A stretch of 64,000 bases of DNA, taken from assembly GCA_035528895.1 (NCBI GenBank), contig DATKXS010000151.1:4968-68967 (forward strand). The letters are read 5' to 3'. Position numbers and translations under genes: made by a program. The notes beneath the pieces are model-generated. The model had not been told where the DNA came from and did no database searches. It was given only the letters and a program-made list of their open reading frames with translations. Of the stretch, positions 34,528 through 43,705 are shown in pieces (the stretch's first letter is position 1; each line of letters opens with the position of its first letter). The DNA is from UBA8522 sp035528895 (GTDB taxonomy: Bacteria; Acidobacteriota; Aminicenantia; Aminicenantales; UBA8522).

Positions 34528-35094
34528 TCAGCCGCTCTTAGCCCGCTCGAGGTACTTGTCCTCCCGGGTGTCGATCCGGACGACGTCCCCCTCGTTGATG
34601 AACTGCGGGACGGTGACGACGAGTCCCGTCTCCAGAGTGGCGGGCTTGCTGCTGGCCGACTGGGTCGCGCCCTTGAGGAAAGGTTCGGTTCCAACCACCT
34701 TCAGTTCGACGGTCAGGGGAGGCCGGACGGCCACGGGCTTGCCCTCATAGAGCGCAATGGTAAAGACGATGTTGGGGACGAGATAGCGGACGCCGTCGCC
34801 GATGATCTCGGGAGAAAGACGGATCTGTTCATAGTTCTCCAAGTTCATGAAGACGCTGTCCTCGCCGGCTTTGTACAAGAACTCCATCTCCGCCTCTTCA
34901 AGAAAGGCCTGCTCCACCCGGTCCTCGGAGCGGAACCGGAAATTGAGCAGGCTTCCGTCCTTGAGGTGGCGGAGCTTCGTCTGCATCATCGCCTTCCATC
35001 GTCCCGGCGTGACATGGGTGGCCTCGAGCACGCGGTAGAGCTGGCCTTCCAGGATGATGAGCATCCCCCTGCGGATCTGGGTCGCGTTAATCAT
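34528..35094 (-). CDS. efp: Translation elongation factor P
   Basis: A 188-residue EF-P with three beta-barrel domains. It relieves ribosome stalling at polyproline. The loop that reaches the peptidyl-transferase centre reads HVTPGRWKAMMQTKLR: the tip residue equivalent to Escherichia coli Lys34 is Arg32, as in the rhamnosylated EF-P of Pseudomonas, and the usual PGKGQAF consensus is absent. No EarP, EpmA/B or YmfI-type modification gene is visible. Convergent with the propeller gene, with three bases between. Confidence 0.93.
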   Translation of the reverse strand: MINATQIRRGMLIILEGQLYRVLEATHVTPGRWKAMMQTKLRHLKDGSLLNFRFRSEDRVEQAFLEEAEMEFLYKAGEDSVFMNLENYEQIRLSPEIIGDGVRYLVPNIVFTIALYEGKPVAVRPPLTVELKVVGTEPFLKGATQSASSKPATLETGLVVTVPQFINEGDVVRIDTREDKYLERAKSG

Positions 35095-35231
35095 CCGTCC
35101 TCCTCACAGCGTCATCCGTCGAGCAACACCCTCCTTTTTTAGCCGAACCACTCGCAGCTGTCAACCTCACGGCGGCGGCGCTCCCCGTTTTCCCTTGCTG
35201 ACCCCACTTTTCGTTATAAAGTTGGCGGCGG

Positions 35232-35260
35232 TTGATTTTCGGGGCCGTTTCTCATTTAAT
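35232..35260 (+). promoter_or_regulatory. Promoter of the MBL hydrolase gene
   Basis: TTGATT (35232-35237) and TTTAAT (35255-35260) with a 17-base spacer. Transcription would begin near 35267, giving a leader of about 14 bases without an obvious Shine-Dalgarno sequence before the ATG at 35281. Confidence 0.5.
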
Positions 35261-35280
35261 AGGCTCTTCTGCCGGACACC

Positions 35281-36057
35281 ATGGCTGAAATTCATTTCCT
35301 GGGAACAGGTGGTTCAGTGACCACGCCTCAAAGGGACAATACCTCCGTGCTTCTTCGGACCGGAAGCGAGCTCATCCTCATCGACTGCCCCGGAAGCGTC
35401 GCCGCCAAGATCAGGAAGTTGGGATTCGAGCCGGGCCAGATCACGACCGTCATTCTGACCCATATCCATCCGGACCATATCTATGGCCTGCCCTCGTTGG
35501 TCCATAGTCAGATGCTCATCGCCGGAGAGATCCGGGTCATGGGATCGGAGGCGACCGTCGCCTTCAGCCGGCGTCTGCTCGATCTCTTCGGTTTGCGGCG
35601 CCGCAAGATAAGAACACGGGTCCGCTTCCGGGTCCTGCGGCCGGGTCAAACGGTCCGCCTCGAGGGGCCTTGTTCTGTCAGGACGCTCCCGGTGCCGCAT
35701 CATCACTCTTCTCTGGCCTGCCATTTTTATCTGGAAGGTGAGGGGCGGGAGATCCTCTTTTCGGGTGATACGCCGGTCCATGAGCCGCTCTTTGCGGACG
35801 CCCGGGGAGTCGATTGCCTTGTTCATGATGCGAGCGCTCCTTCCCGCTATTTCAGGAGGTATCCCGCGCTGTCCCGCCTCCATACATCTTTTCTCGCCCT
35901 CGGCCGGTGGAGCCAGGAGGCGGGCGTGCGCTGTCTCGTCCCCTGCCATTTCCTGGCGGAGGCATCATGCTCCGCGGTCGAGGTGCGGCGCGAGATCCGG
36001 CGCCATTTCAAGGGACGGTTGATCGTGCCGCGGGATCTTCAGAGTATCCGGCTGTGA
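35281..36057 (+). CDS. Metallo-beta-lactamase-fold hydrolase (RNase Z-like)
   Basis: A 258-residue MBL-fold protein. Metal ligands: His61, His63, Asp65, His66 (HIHPDH), His in VPHHHSS, Asp in SGDTP and a late His in VPCHF. The N-terminal FLGTGGSVTTPQRDNTS is typical of the RNase Z/arylsulfatase-like branch. Length (RNase Z is about 300) and the lack of an obvious exosite arm make tRNA 3' processing uncertain. The promoter lies just upstream. Confidence 0.85.
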   Translation: MAEIHFLGTGGSVTTPQRDNTSVLLRTGSELILIDCPGSVAAKIRKLGFEPGQITTVILTHIHPDHIYGLPSLVHSQMLIAGEIRVMGSEATVAFSRRLLDLFGLRRRKIRTRVRFRVLRPGQTVRLEGPCSVRTLPVPHHHSSLACHFYLEGEGREILFSGDTPVHEPLFADARGVDCLVHDASAPSRYFRRYPALSRLHTSFLALGRWSQEAGVRCLVPCHFLAEASCSAVEVRREIRRHFKGRLIVPRDLQSIRL

Positions 36058-36105
36058 CAAAGAGAGATGGATCGACCTTATGTCTTATCAAGGCAGGAGA
36101 CAACC

Positions 36106-37785
36106 ATGAAAAAACGAACGCCGGTCCTGCTGGCCTTTCTGGCCGCGGCAGCGGCCCTAACGGCCTGTCACGGGGCGAGAGCCATGGCTGACCTCGTCCT
36201 GAAGGACGGCCGGGTGTGGACGGGTGAGAGCCCGCGCCCCTGGGCCGAGTCGATTGCCGTACGAGGCGAGAGAATCGTCGCGGTCGGGAGTTCCAAGGAA
36301 ATCGGTCGGCTGATCGGTCGAGACACCCGCGTTCTTGATCTCGCGGGGAACCTCGTTCTCCCGGGGTTCATCGACAGTCACACCCATTTCCTCGACGGCG
36401 GACTGGCTCTGCTCAACATCCGGCTGCGGGAGGCCAAGAGCCGGGAGGAGTTTGTGGCCCGGGTTCGGGACAAGGCCAAGGAGTTGCCCAAGGGAGAGTG
36501 GATCCTCAACGGCGACTGGGACCAGCAGCAGTTCGACCCCCCGGAACTTCCGCGGCGGGAGTGGATCGACGAGGTGACTCCCGGCCATCCTGTTTGTGTA
36601 AACCGGCATGACGGCCATATGGTCCTGGTCAACTCCCTGGCCTTAAAAATCGCCGGAATCACCGCCGTCACACCCTCTCCTCCAGGGGGGGAGATCGTTA
36701 AGGATTCGAGGACGGGAGAGCCGACGGGCATCCTCAAGGACGCGGCCATAGAGCTCGTGACCAAATATATTCCCGCACCGAGTTCCGAAACCCGGCTGAA
36801 GGCGGCTGAAGCGGCCCTCCGCCTCGCCGCCGAGAATGGCGTCACTTCGACACATGACATGGCCTATGACACCGGCCATTTTGCTGTTTATCAGGAGCTG
36901 CTCAAGGCGGGCAAGCTCACCTGCCGGATCTTTCTGTATATTCCGATCAGCGAAGTGGCCATCTATTCGCGACTCTCCCTGAAGACGCCTTTCGGGAACG
37001 ACTACCTGAAGATCGGCGGGCTCAAGGGATTCGTCGACGGTTCGCTGGGTTCATCGACGGCGCTCTTCTTTGAACCGTACGCCGATAATCCGCAGACTTC
37101 GGGGCTGTTCCACTCCGACATGTTTCCCCCGGGCGTCATGGAACAGAGGTTCCAGGCCGCGGACGCGGCGGGTCTCCAGGTGGCCGTCCATGCCATCGGG
37201 GACAGGGCCAATGCGATCCTCCTCGATCTCTACGAAAAGACGATCACCCGGAACGGGCCGAGGGACAGGCGCTGGCGGGTCGAGCATGCCCAGCACCTGC
37301 GGCCCCAGGACATGGAGCGGATGGCGAGACTGGGTGTCATCGCCTCCGTCCAGCCCTATCATGCGATCGATGACGGCCGCTGGGCCGAGCGCAAGATCGG
37401 GCCGGACCGCTGCCGGACCACCTATGCATTCCGTTCGCTTCTCGACCAGGGGGTGAAGCTGGCCGCTGGATCCGATTGGACGGTCGCTCCCCTCGACCCC
37501 CTGGCCGGGATCTATGCCGCCGTCACCCGGCGGACAACCGATGGGAAGCACCCCGAGGGCTGGTATCCGGAACAGAAAATTTCCCTCGAGGAGGCCCTCC
37601 GAACCTACACAACGAACGGCGCATTCGCCGAGTTCGCCGAAACGGTAAAAGGAAAGATCAGCGTGGGCTACCTGGCCGATCTCGTCGTCCTGGACCGGAA
37701 TATATTCGAGATACCTCCGCAAGAGATCATCGAGGCGCGGGTCCGGACGACGATCGTCGGCGGCCGGATCGTCTATCAGGATTGA
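36106..37785 (+). CDS. YtcJ-like amidohydrolase lipoprotein
   Basis: A 559-residue protein from ATG 36106 (GGAGA upstream) with a lipoprotein signal peptide ending in LTACHG, so Cys is the predicted lipidation site. The amidohydrolase-3 fold shows the metal motif DSHTHFLDGG, AVHAIGDRAN, EHAQHL and a late Asp in AAGSDWTVAPLDP. Family members hydrolyse amide or cyclic-amide bonds; substrate unknown. A lipid anchor implies action in the periplasm. Nothing nearby identifies its pathway. Confidence 0.88.
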   Translation: MKKRTPVLLAFLAAAAALTACHGARAMADLVLKDGRVWTGESPRPWAESIAVRGERIVAVGSSKEIGRLIGRDTRVLDLAGNLVLPGFIDSHTHFLDGGLALLNIRLREAKSREEFVARVRDKAKELPKGEWILNGDWDQQQFDPPELPRREWIDEVTPGHPVCVNRHDGHMVLVNSLALKIAGITAVTPSPPGGEIVKDSRTGEPTGILKDAAIELVTKYIPAPSSETRLKAAEAALRLAAENGVTSTHDMAYDTGHFAVYQELLKAGKLTCRIFLYIPISEVAIYSRLSLKTPFGNDYLKIGGLKGFVDGSLGSSTALFFEPYADNPQTSGLFHSDMFPPGVMEQRFQAADAAGLQVAVHAIGDRANAILLDLYEKTITRNGPRDRRWRVEHAQHLRPQDMERMARLGVIASVQPYHAIDDGRWAERKIGPDRCRTTYAFRSLLDQGVKLAAGSDWTVAPLDPLAGIYAAVTRRTTDGKHPEGWYPEQKISLEEALRTYTTNGAFAEFAETVKGKISVGYLADLVVLDRNIFEIPPQEIIEARVRTTIVGGRIVYQD

Positions 37786-37821
37786 GAGGAATATTTTTTA
37801 AATATATGATCTTTTTCATGA

Positions 37822-37938
37822 GCGCAGGGGGCCGCCCTGAAGCCCCCGTAGCGGAGGGGGGACCCATCGGCTTCTCCGATGGGGGGAACCGACGGGACTG
37901 GTTCCCGGGGTGCGGGGGCCGAGGGCGGCCCCCTGCGC
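37822..37938. repeat. Structured cloverleaf-like intergenic element
   Basis: A 117-base element closed by a perfect 17-bp inverted repeat (37822-37838 with 37922-37938; arm GCGCAGGGGGCCGCCCT). Three hairpins are nested inside: CCCCC/GGGGG (37843-37847 with 37856-37860), an 8-bp perfect stem CCCATCGG/CCGATGGG with loop CTTCT (37863-37883), and a 7-bp perfect stem GGGAACC/GGTTCCC (37884-37906). The unit is much more G/C-rich than its flanks. It lies between the amidohydrolase gene and the alanine dehydrogenase promoter. It could be a structured RNA or a dispersed palindromic repeat; strand is not determined. Confidence 0.8.
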
Positions 37939-37985
37939 CCATCGGGATCACCCAAACGGGAAGACTTGCGCCAGGAGATGAGTTG

Positions 37986-38014
37986 TTGTCCAAAGAATTC
38001 TATTCTGGTAATAT
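37986..38014 (+). promoter_or_regulatory. Promoter of the ald/redox operon
   Basis: TTGTCC (37986-37991) and TAATAT (38009-38014) with a 17-base spacer, then a short leader containing AGGAGG (38031-38036) five bases before the ATG at 38042. It begins about 48 bases after the structured element. Confidence 0.55.
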
Positions 38015-38041
38015 ATCTTCTTTTTTTTCGAGGAGGATGCG

Positions 38042-39154
38042 ATGAATATCGGCGTGATCAACGAAAGTGCGAAAATTGAGAACCGGGTCGGCCTGAACCC
38101 GAGCGGTGTGTCCTTTCTCCTGGAGAAAAAACACACGGTCTACGTCCAGGCCGGAGCAGGACTGAAAGCGGGGTACACCAACGAGGATTACACGGCTCAG
38201 GGGGCGAACATCGTCTTCACCAAAGAGGAAGTCTTCGGGCGGTCCGATATCGTCATCAATATCTCTCCCCTCAGCCAGGAGGAGTGCCGGCTGGTCAAGG
38301 CCGATCAGATCCTGCTCGGCTTTCATCATCTGGCCATCGCCAGGAAGGCGATCGTCGAAGAGCTCCTCCAAAAAAACGTTTGCATGATCGGCTACGAGAT
38401 CATCCAGGACGAGGACGATGTCCTGCCGTTCTATGAGACCTTGAGCGAGATCGCCGGGCAGATGTGCCTGGCGATCGCCGGCCACTACCTCCAGACCAAC
38501 CAGGGCGGCCGGGGGATGATCCTGGGCGGTGTCGTCAGCGTTCCGCCGGCGACGGTGGTGATCATCGGCAGCGGCGTCCTGGCCCGGAGCGCCACCCGGG
38601 CGATGCTCGGTGCCGGCGCCCAGACGATCGTCGTCGGCCACAACATGGAGAGGCTGAGAAAGATCGAAGAGATGACCGCCGGGCGCGTCATCACCCTGAT
38701 GGGGAGCAAATACAACCTGGCCCGGATGACCAAGGTCGCCGATATCCTCATCGGCGCCGTTCTCCGTCCGGGGGAGCGAGCCCCCGTCATGATCACGCGC
38801 GAGATGGTCAAGACAATGAGGAAGGGTTCGGTCATCATCGACATGGCCATCGATAACGGCGGCTGCATCGAGTCCAGCCGATTGACCACCCTCGAGCATC
38901 CGACCTACGTTGACGAGGGAGTGATCCACTACTGTGTCCCCAACATCACTTCCTCGGTCAGCCGCACATCCACGAAAGTCCTCTCCAACCTCGCCGTCCA
39001 CTACCTGCATGCCATCGGCGAGCTCGGGATCGATCAGGCCATCAAGACCAATCCCACCCTGGCCCGGGGCGTTTACATGTGCCGGGGCCATATCGCCAAA
39101 AAGAATATTGCTGAACGTTTCGGGCTGAGCTATCGAGACGTTTTCTTGGCTTGA
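38042..39154 (+). CDS. ald: Alanine dehydrogenase
   Basis: A 370-residue NAD-dependent alanine dehydrogenase, interconverting alanine and pyruvate plus ammonia. The Rossmann motif GSGVLARSATRAMLGAGA is at about 178-195. The N-terminal substrate domain contains NESAKIENRVGLNP with the conserved Arg and Lys region, and the C-terminal DGGCIESS-type segment (DNGGCIESSR) is present. AGGAGG gives a strong ribosome site. It heads a run of redox genes, so the NADH formed could feed the complex encoded downstream. Confidence 0.93.
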   Translation: MNIGVINESAKIENRVGLNPSGVSFLLEKKHTVYVQAGAGLKAGYTNEDYTAQGANIVFTKEEVFGRSDIVINISPLSQEECRLVKADQILLGFHHLAIARKAIVEELLQKNVCMIGYEIIQDEDDVLPFYETLSEIAGQMCLAIAGHYLQTNQGGRGMILGGVVSVPPATVVIIGSGVLARSATRAMLGAGAQTIVVGHNMERLRKIEEMTAGRVITLMGSKYNLARMTKVADILIGAVLRPGERAPVMITREMVKTMRKGSVIIDMAIDNGGCIESSRLTTLEHPTYVDEGVIHYCVPNITSSVSRTSTKVLSNLAVHYLHAIGELGIDQAIKTNPTLARGVYMCRGHIAKKNIAERFGLSYRDVFLA

Positions 39155-39176
39155 AGAACGCCGGAGCGGGCAGGAA

Positions 39177-39623
39177 ATGGACGAGCTGTTGAGGGAATTC
39201 GGTCGGGAACAGAAAGACCTGATCCATATCCTTCACAAGGTGCAGGCCGAATACGGCTACATCCCTGCTCCGGCCATCCGGCGGATCGCCGAACATCTGA
39301 GCATCACCGCGAGTGATGTTTTCGGAGTGCTGACGTTCTATAAGGCCTTTCGGCTGCAGCCCCCCGGCAAATACACGGTGACGGCTTGCCAGGGTACGTC
39401 CTGCTATGTCCGCGGCGGCGACGCGGTCTTCGCCGAGATCAAGACGCAGCTCGGGATCGAGGCCGGCGAGACCACGGCCGACCGGATGTTCTCGCTGGAG
39501 ACGGTCAATTGCTTCGGCTGTTGCGCCGTCGGGCCGACCGTGGTCGTCAACGGCACCTACCATTCCCAGGTCCAGGTTGCTGGTGTGTGTCCCCTCCTGG
39601 CCGGATACAGGAGTCGGAAGTAG
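39177..39623 (+). CDS. NuoE/HndA-like 2Fe-2S subunit
   Basis: A 148-residue thioredoxin-like ferredoxin. Four Cys bind a 2Fe-2S cluster: CQGTSC and, 35-40 residues on, NCFGCC. This is the 24-kDa-type subunit of complex I or of NADP-reducing/bifurcating hydrogenases. It starts 22 bases after ald and lies six bases before the NuoF-like gene, so the two should form an NADH-oxidising module. Confidence 0.93.
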   Translation: MDELLREFGREQKDLIHILHKVQAEYGYIPAPAIRRIAEHLSITASDVFGVLTFYKAFRLQPPGKYTVTACQGTSCYVRGGDAVFAEIKTQLGIEAGETTADRMFSLETVNCFGCCAVGPTVVVNGTYHSQVQVAGVCPLLAGYRSRK

Positions 39624-39629
39624 GGTGTC

Positions 39630-41351
39630 ATGAAGAGGCTCACCGATCCTTCCCAGCTGGCGGCCTGGAAAGCGCATCTGGGCGAGGAACGCCCCGCCCG
39701 CCGGAAAACCGTTGTCGTTTCCAACGGGACCTGCGGCCAGGCCAGCGGGTCGCCGGCCATCATCGAAGCCTTCGGCCGGGAGATCGGAAAGCGAGGCCTC
39801 CAAGCGACCGTCGGGTTGGAGGTCACGGGGTGTCATGGATTCTGCGAGCGCGAACCCAACGTCGTCATCTCTCCCGACGGGATCTTCTATGGTCCGCTTG
39901 AACCCGGCGATATCCCCAAGATCGTGGACCAGACCATTCTCAAGAACAGGGTGATCGACGCCCTCGTCTACAAAGATCCCAAGACCGGCCGCACCTTCGG
40001 GCTCCAGAAGGAGATCCCCTTTTATCGAAAGCAGATGCGGCTGCTGACCGGGGACAACCAGCGTCTCAACCCCACCCGGATTGAGGACTATATTCTCGCG
40101 GATGGGTATCAGGCTTTGACCAAGGCCCTCTTCGATATGACGGCCGAGGAGGTCATCCACGAGATCGACGCCTCCGGTCTGCGGGGCAGGGGAGGGGCCG
40201 GTTTTCCCACCGGGAAGAAATGGCAGTTCTGTCGCAATGAGATCGCCGACCGCCGCTATATTATCTGCAATGCCGATGAAGGGAATCCGGGGACCTACAT
40301 GGACCGCAGCATCCTGGTCGCCAATCCCCACAGTGTTATCGAGGGGATGATCATCGGCGCCTATGCCATCGGCGCGGCCGAAGGCTACATCTATGTCCGG
40401 ATGGAAGCGCCGCATGCCGTCAAGCACGTGACCATCGCCCGAGACCTGGCCAGGAAGCACGGCCTGCTCGGGAAGTCCATCCTTGGGTCGGAGTTTCACT
40501 TCGACCTCCATATCGTCGAGGGAGCGGGTGCCTTTGTCTGCGGGGAGGAAACTTCGTTGATGACCTCGATCGAGGGTTATCGAGCCGTCTCCCGGCAGCG
40601 CCCCCCGTTCCCGGCCCAGTCCGGCCTGTGGGGCAAGCCGACCAACATCAACAATGTCGAGACCTGGGCCAACGTTCCCCTGATCATCAAGCAGGGCGCC
40701 GAGTGGTACAGCCGGATCGGCACGGCCAAAAGCAAGGGCACGAAAATCTTTTCCCTCGTGGGCAAGATCAGGAACGGCGGCCAGGTCGAAGTGCCCATGG
40801 GCATCACGCTGCGCGAGATCATCTATGATATCGGCGGCGGTATCAAGGACAGGAAAAAATTCAAGGCCGTCCAAACAGGCGGTCCGGCAGGAGGATTCCT
40901 GCCCGCCGAGTTTCTAGACCTGGCCATCGACTACGACAGCCTCGTCCAGGCGGGGTCCACCATGGGCTCGGGAGGGATGATCGTCCTGGACGAGACGACC
41001 TGTATGGTCGACCTTGCCCGTCATTACATGCACTTCACTCAAGAGGAGTCCTGCGGGAAGTGCGTGCCCTGCCGGGTGGGGAATAAACAGATCCACGATA
41101 TCCTGGTCCGGATCACGCGCGGAGAGGGAGAAGAGGAGGACCTTGGGCAGCTCGAAGAACTGGCCGAGGCCGTCAAGGAAGCCTCGCTCTGCGGGCTCGG
41201 GCAGTCGGCTCCCAATCCCGTGCTTTCCACACTCCGCCATTTCCGGGACGAGTACCTCGAGCACATCAAACACAAAAGGTGCCCCGCTCAGGTCTGCCGG
41301 GAACTCGTCTCATCGTCCCATCAGGAGGCCCGGAAGCGAAAACATGGTTAA
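39630..41351 (+). CDS. NuoF/HndC-like NAD(P)H-oxidising flavoprotein subunit
   Basis: A 573-residue subunit. Residues about 25-110 are a thioredoxin-like 2Fe-2S domain (CGQASG, GCHGFC). The core has the FMN/NADH motifs GRGGAGFPTGKKW and GAGAFVCGEETSL. The 4Fe-4S site is ESCGKCVPC with a distal Cys in SLCGLG. The protein ends at CPAQVCRELV plus a basic tail: the C-terminal 2x[4Fe-4S] ferredoxin domain usual in HndC/HydB is missing. Overlaps the next gene by eight bases. Confidence 0.93.
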   Translation: MKRLTDPSQLAAWKAHLGEERPARRKTVVVSNGTCGQASGSPAIIEAFGREIGKRGLQATVGLEVTGCHGFCEREPNVVISPDGIFYGPLEPGDIPKIVDQTILKNRVIDALVYKDPKTGRTFGLQKEIPFYRKQMRLLTGDNQRLNPTRIEDYILADGYQALTKALFDMTAEEVIHEIDASGLRGRGGAGFPTGKKWQFCRNEIADRRYIICNADEGNPGTYMDRSILVANPHSVIEGMIIGAYAIGAAEGYIYVRMEAPHAVKHVTIARDLARKHGLLGKSILGSEFHFDLHIVEGAGAFVCGEETSLMTSIEGYRAVSRQRPPFPAQSGLWGKPTNINNVETWANVPLIIKQGAEWYSRIGTAKSKGTKIFSLVGKIRNGGQVEVPMGITLREIIYDIGGGIKDRKKFKAVQTGGPAGGFLPAEFLDLAIDYDSLVQAGSTMGSGGMIVLDETTCMVDLARHYMHFTQEESCGKCVPCRVGNKQIHDILVRITRGEGEEEDLGQLEELAEAVKEASLCGLGQSAPNPVLSTLRHFRDEYLEHIKHKRCPAQVCRELVSSSHQEARKRKHG

Positions 41352-43692
41352 GTTAAAGATCAACGGCCGGGATATCGCCGCCGCCCCCGGCTCGACCGTG
41401 CTCGAAGCGGCTCAAGCCCACGGGATTAGAATCCCCAACCTGTGTGCTTCCAAGGGCCTGACTTCCTATGGAGGGTGCCGGCTCTGCCTCGTCGAGATCA
41501 AGGGCAAGAGGGGCTATCTCCCGGCCTGCTGCACCGTAGTCGAGGAGGGCCTCGAGGTCACGACCGAAACACCCCGGCTGCAATCGCTCCGCCGACAAAC
41601 CTTGGAGCTCATCCTCTCGGAACACCCTCACGCCTGTTTGATCTGTTCGGAGAAGAAAGACTGCGAGGAATACAAATCCACCATCCGCAAGGTCGGAGAG
41701 GTGACGGGATGCGTGCTCTGTTCGGAGAACGGCCGCTGTGAGCTTCAGGATGTCGTCACCGAGCTCAAGGTCGAGAGGGTTCGCTGGCCGGCCTCGTACC
41801 GGGATTTCGAGGTGCGCCGGGAAGATCCTTTTTTCGACCGGAACTATAATCTGTGCATTCTCTGCGCGCGCTGCGTGAGGGTATGCAGCGAGGTGAGAGG
41901 AGCGGCGGCGATATCGGTCGTCTTTCGCGGCCCTGGGGCGGTCGTCGGAACGTCCCTGGACCGGCCGCTCGTCGATTCCGGCTGTCAGTTCTGCGGGGCC
42001 TGCGTCGATGTCTGCCCGACCGGTTCCCTCACCGAGCGCGGCTTGAAGGGCGAAGGCCTCCCCGACGAGAGCCGCGAGACCGTCTGTCCCCTCTGCAGCC
42101 TCGGGTGTGCTCTCGAGGTCGACCTGAAGAACGGACGGATCGTCAGCTCTCGTCCTCAAGAGGACGCTCCGGTCAACGGCGGACAGGCCTGTGTCAAGGG
42201 GCGGTTTGTCGTCCGGGACACTGTCCATGCTCCGAAGCGGATTCTCCGGCCGATGGTCCGCCGACAGGGGAAGCTTGTCGAGGTGGGCTGGGACGAGGCC
42301 CTGGACTTTGTCGCCCTGAGGCTGAAGAAAGAAATAGATAAAGAGCCCGCCATGGTCGTCTCTTCTCAGCTGGCTCTGGAAGACCAATACATCGCTCAGA
42401 AGTTCGCCCGTGAGGTCCTGCGAACCGACCCGTGGGTCGATTTCCCACGGCTATCAGTGCCGTCGCTTTTCCGGGCGGAACTTCAAAAACAGGAGATATC
42501 TCTTCCTCTCAATTTTGAAGCGAGGGCCCTCTCCGCAGCCGGGACCATCATGATCGCCGGCGCCGATATCGTCCTGTCCCATCCGATCCTCTGGCTCGAG
42601 GTCCTCAAAGCCGTCCGCCAAGGCGCCAGGCTCCTTGTCTGGAATTCTGCGGTGACGGTCCTCGGCCGCAGGGCGACAGTCTCTCTGCGGACGAAACCGG
42701 GAAGTGAACTGGCGGTCCTTGTCTATCTCTGCCGCCAGCTTCTTGAGCAACGGCCGTTGGACAAGTGGTCAGCCATCCCCGCTGGGGAAGAGTTGAAAAC
42801 TTCCCTGGAGAGCGCCGGCCAGGCGATCCTCACTTCCTCCGTCGGACTCGAAACAGAAGAGCTCCTCTCCGCAGTCCGTCTTCTCAAGGAGGCTGGGCCC
42901 GCGGTCTTTCTGATCGGACCCGGGCTGGTCCAGGGGCCGGAGGCTCCCCGCCTCGTCCAAATGCTCTGGAATCTCGCCCTTCTGGGCGAGGCCAGAGTCA
43001 TTCCACTGGCCGCCGAGAACAACGAACGAGGTGTCATCGAGCTCTGGCCGTCGGGGTCTTTGAACGGAGCGTTCAGGGCCCGGGTCATCGACGGCCTCGA
43101 AAAGGGCCGGAGCCGGGCTCTCTACCTGGCCGGAAATCTTCCTGAGCTGGGACAAACGAAGGCCCCGGACTTCTTGATCGTCCAGGGCTGCTACCAGGGC
43201 GCCGCCGGCGAGCCGGCCGAAGTCCTCTTGCCTGCCGTCACCTGGGCCGAGACCGATGGTACCTTCATCAATGCCGAAGGGCGAATCCAGAGATTCAGGA
43301 GGCTGATCGATCCCCTCGGAGAGTCCAGGCAGGATTGGTGGATTTTCTGCCGTCTTGCCGAGAAGATGGGAAACAAGGATTTCCCTTTTCAGAGCCCGGC
43401 CGAGATCGCCGAGGAAATAAGTCAGGCCAGACCGTCGCTCCACGAAGTCTCAACCCATCATCTCAAGAGAGGACGGCCGGCTTTCGTTGTCGAAGACAGC
43501 CAATCCTCTCCCCGGTTCATTCCTCTCACCTCCGCAGAGGGAAAAACCGAAATCTCTGAGGGGATTCCCGTGTCAGCGGAGCTGGAGGATGTCCCGGATT
43601 ATTACCGCGGTCTGGACCTCCGTGAGGAGGTCAAGGGCCTCAAGATACTGAGAGAGAGAGACAAGGCCCGGGACGAAAAACAGGAGAAATAG
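41344..43692 (+). CDS. NuoG/formate-dehydrogenase-like iron-sulfur subunit without catalytic Cys/Sec
   Basis: A 782-residue protein from ATG 41344; a longer in-frame reading lies inside the NuoF-like gene. Clusters in order: 2Fe-2S (Cys34, 45, 48, 62); His-Cys3 4Fe-4S (His94 or 96, Cys98, 101, 107); an extra Cys triad (123, 126, 132); two 4Fe-4S (171-181 and 214-224); and the Mo-domain 4Fe-4S (248, 251, 255, 283). The molybdopterin-type fold follows and ends GTFINAEGRIQ. Where formate dehydrogenases have Cys or selenocysteine (ARxC/U), it reads PRLS, so formate oxidation is unlikely. Probably an electron-transfer subunit. Confidence 0.88.
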   Translation: MVKLKINGRDIAAAPGSTVLEAAQAHGIRIPNLCASKGLTSYGGCRLCLVEIKGKRGYLPACCTVVEEGLEVTTETPRLQSLRRQTLELILSEHPHACLICSEKKDCEEYKSTIRKVGEVTGCVLCSENGRCELQDVVTELKVERVRWPASYRDFEVRREDPFFDRNYNLCILCARCVRVCSEVRGAAAISVVFRGPGAVVGTSLDRPLVDSGCQFCGACVDVCPTGSLTERGLKGEGLPDESRETVCPLCSLGCALEVDLKNGRIVSSRPQEDAPVNGGQACVKGRFVVRDTVHAPKRILRPMVRRQGKLVEVGWDEALDFVALRLKKEIDKEPAMVVSSQLALEDQYIAQKFAREVLRTDPWVDFPRLSVPSLFRAELQKQEISLPLNFEARALSAAGTIMIAGADIVLSHPILWLEVLKAVRQGARLLVWNSAVTVLGRRATVSLRTKPGSELAVLVYLCRQLLEQRPLDKWSAIPAGEELKTSLESAGQAILTSSVGLETEELLSAVRLLKEAGPAVFLIGPGLVQGPEAPRLVQMLWNLALLGEARVIPLAAENNERGVIELWPSGSLNGAFRARVIDGLEKGRSRALYLAGNLPELGQTKAPDFLIVQGCYQGAAGEPAEVLLPAVTWAETDGTFINAEGRIQRFRRLIDPLGESRQDWWIFCRLAEKMGNKDFPFQSPAEIAEEISQARPSLHEVSTHHLKRGRPAFVVEDSQSSPRFIPLTSAEGKTEISEGIPVSAELEDVPDYYRGLDLREEVKGLKILRERDKARDEKQEK

Positions 43693-43705
43693 CGAGAGAG
43701 TCATC

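Noticed and set aside
37801..38041. Protein-coding readings through the structured element
   Set aside because: Composition is Gly/Arg/Pro-rich as expected from G/C-rich stems, with no start signals; the base-pairing explains the sequence better.
41344..43692. Selenocysteine-dependent formate dehydrogenase
   Set aside because: No in-frame TGA at the catalytic position; the aligned residue is Ser.
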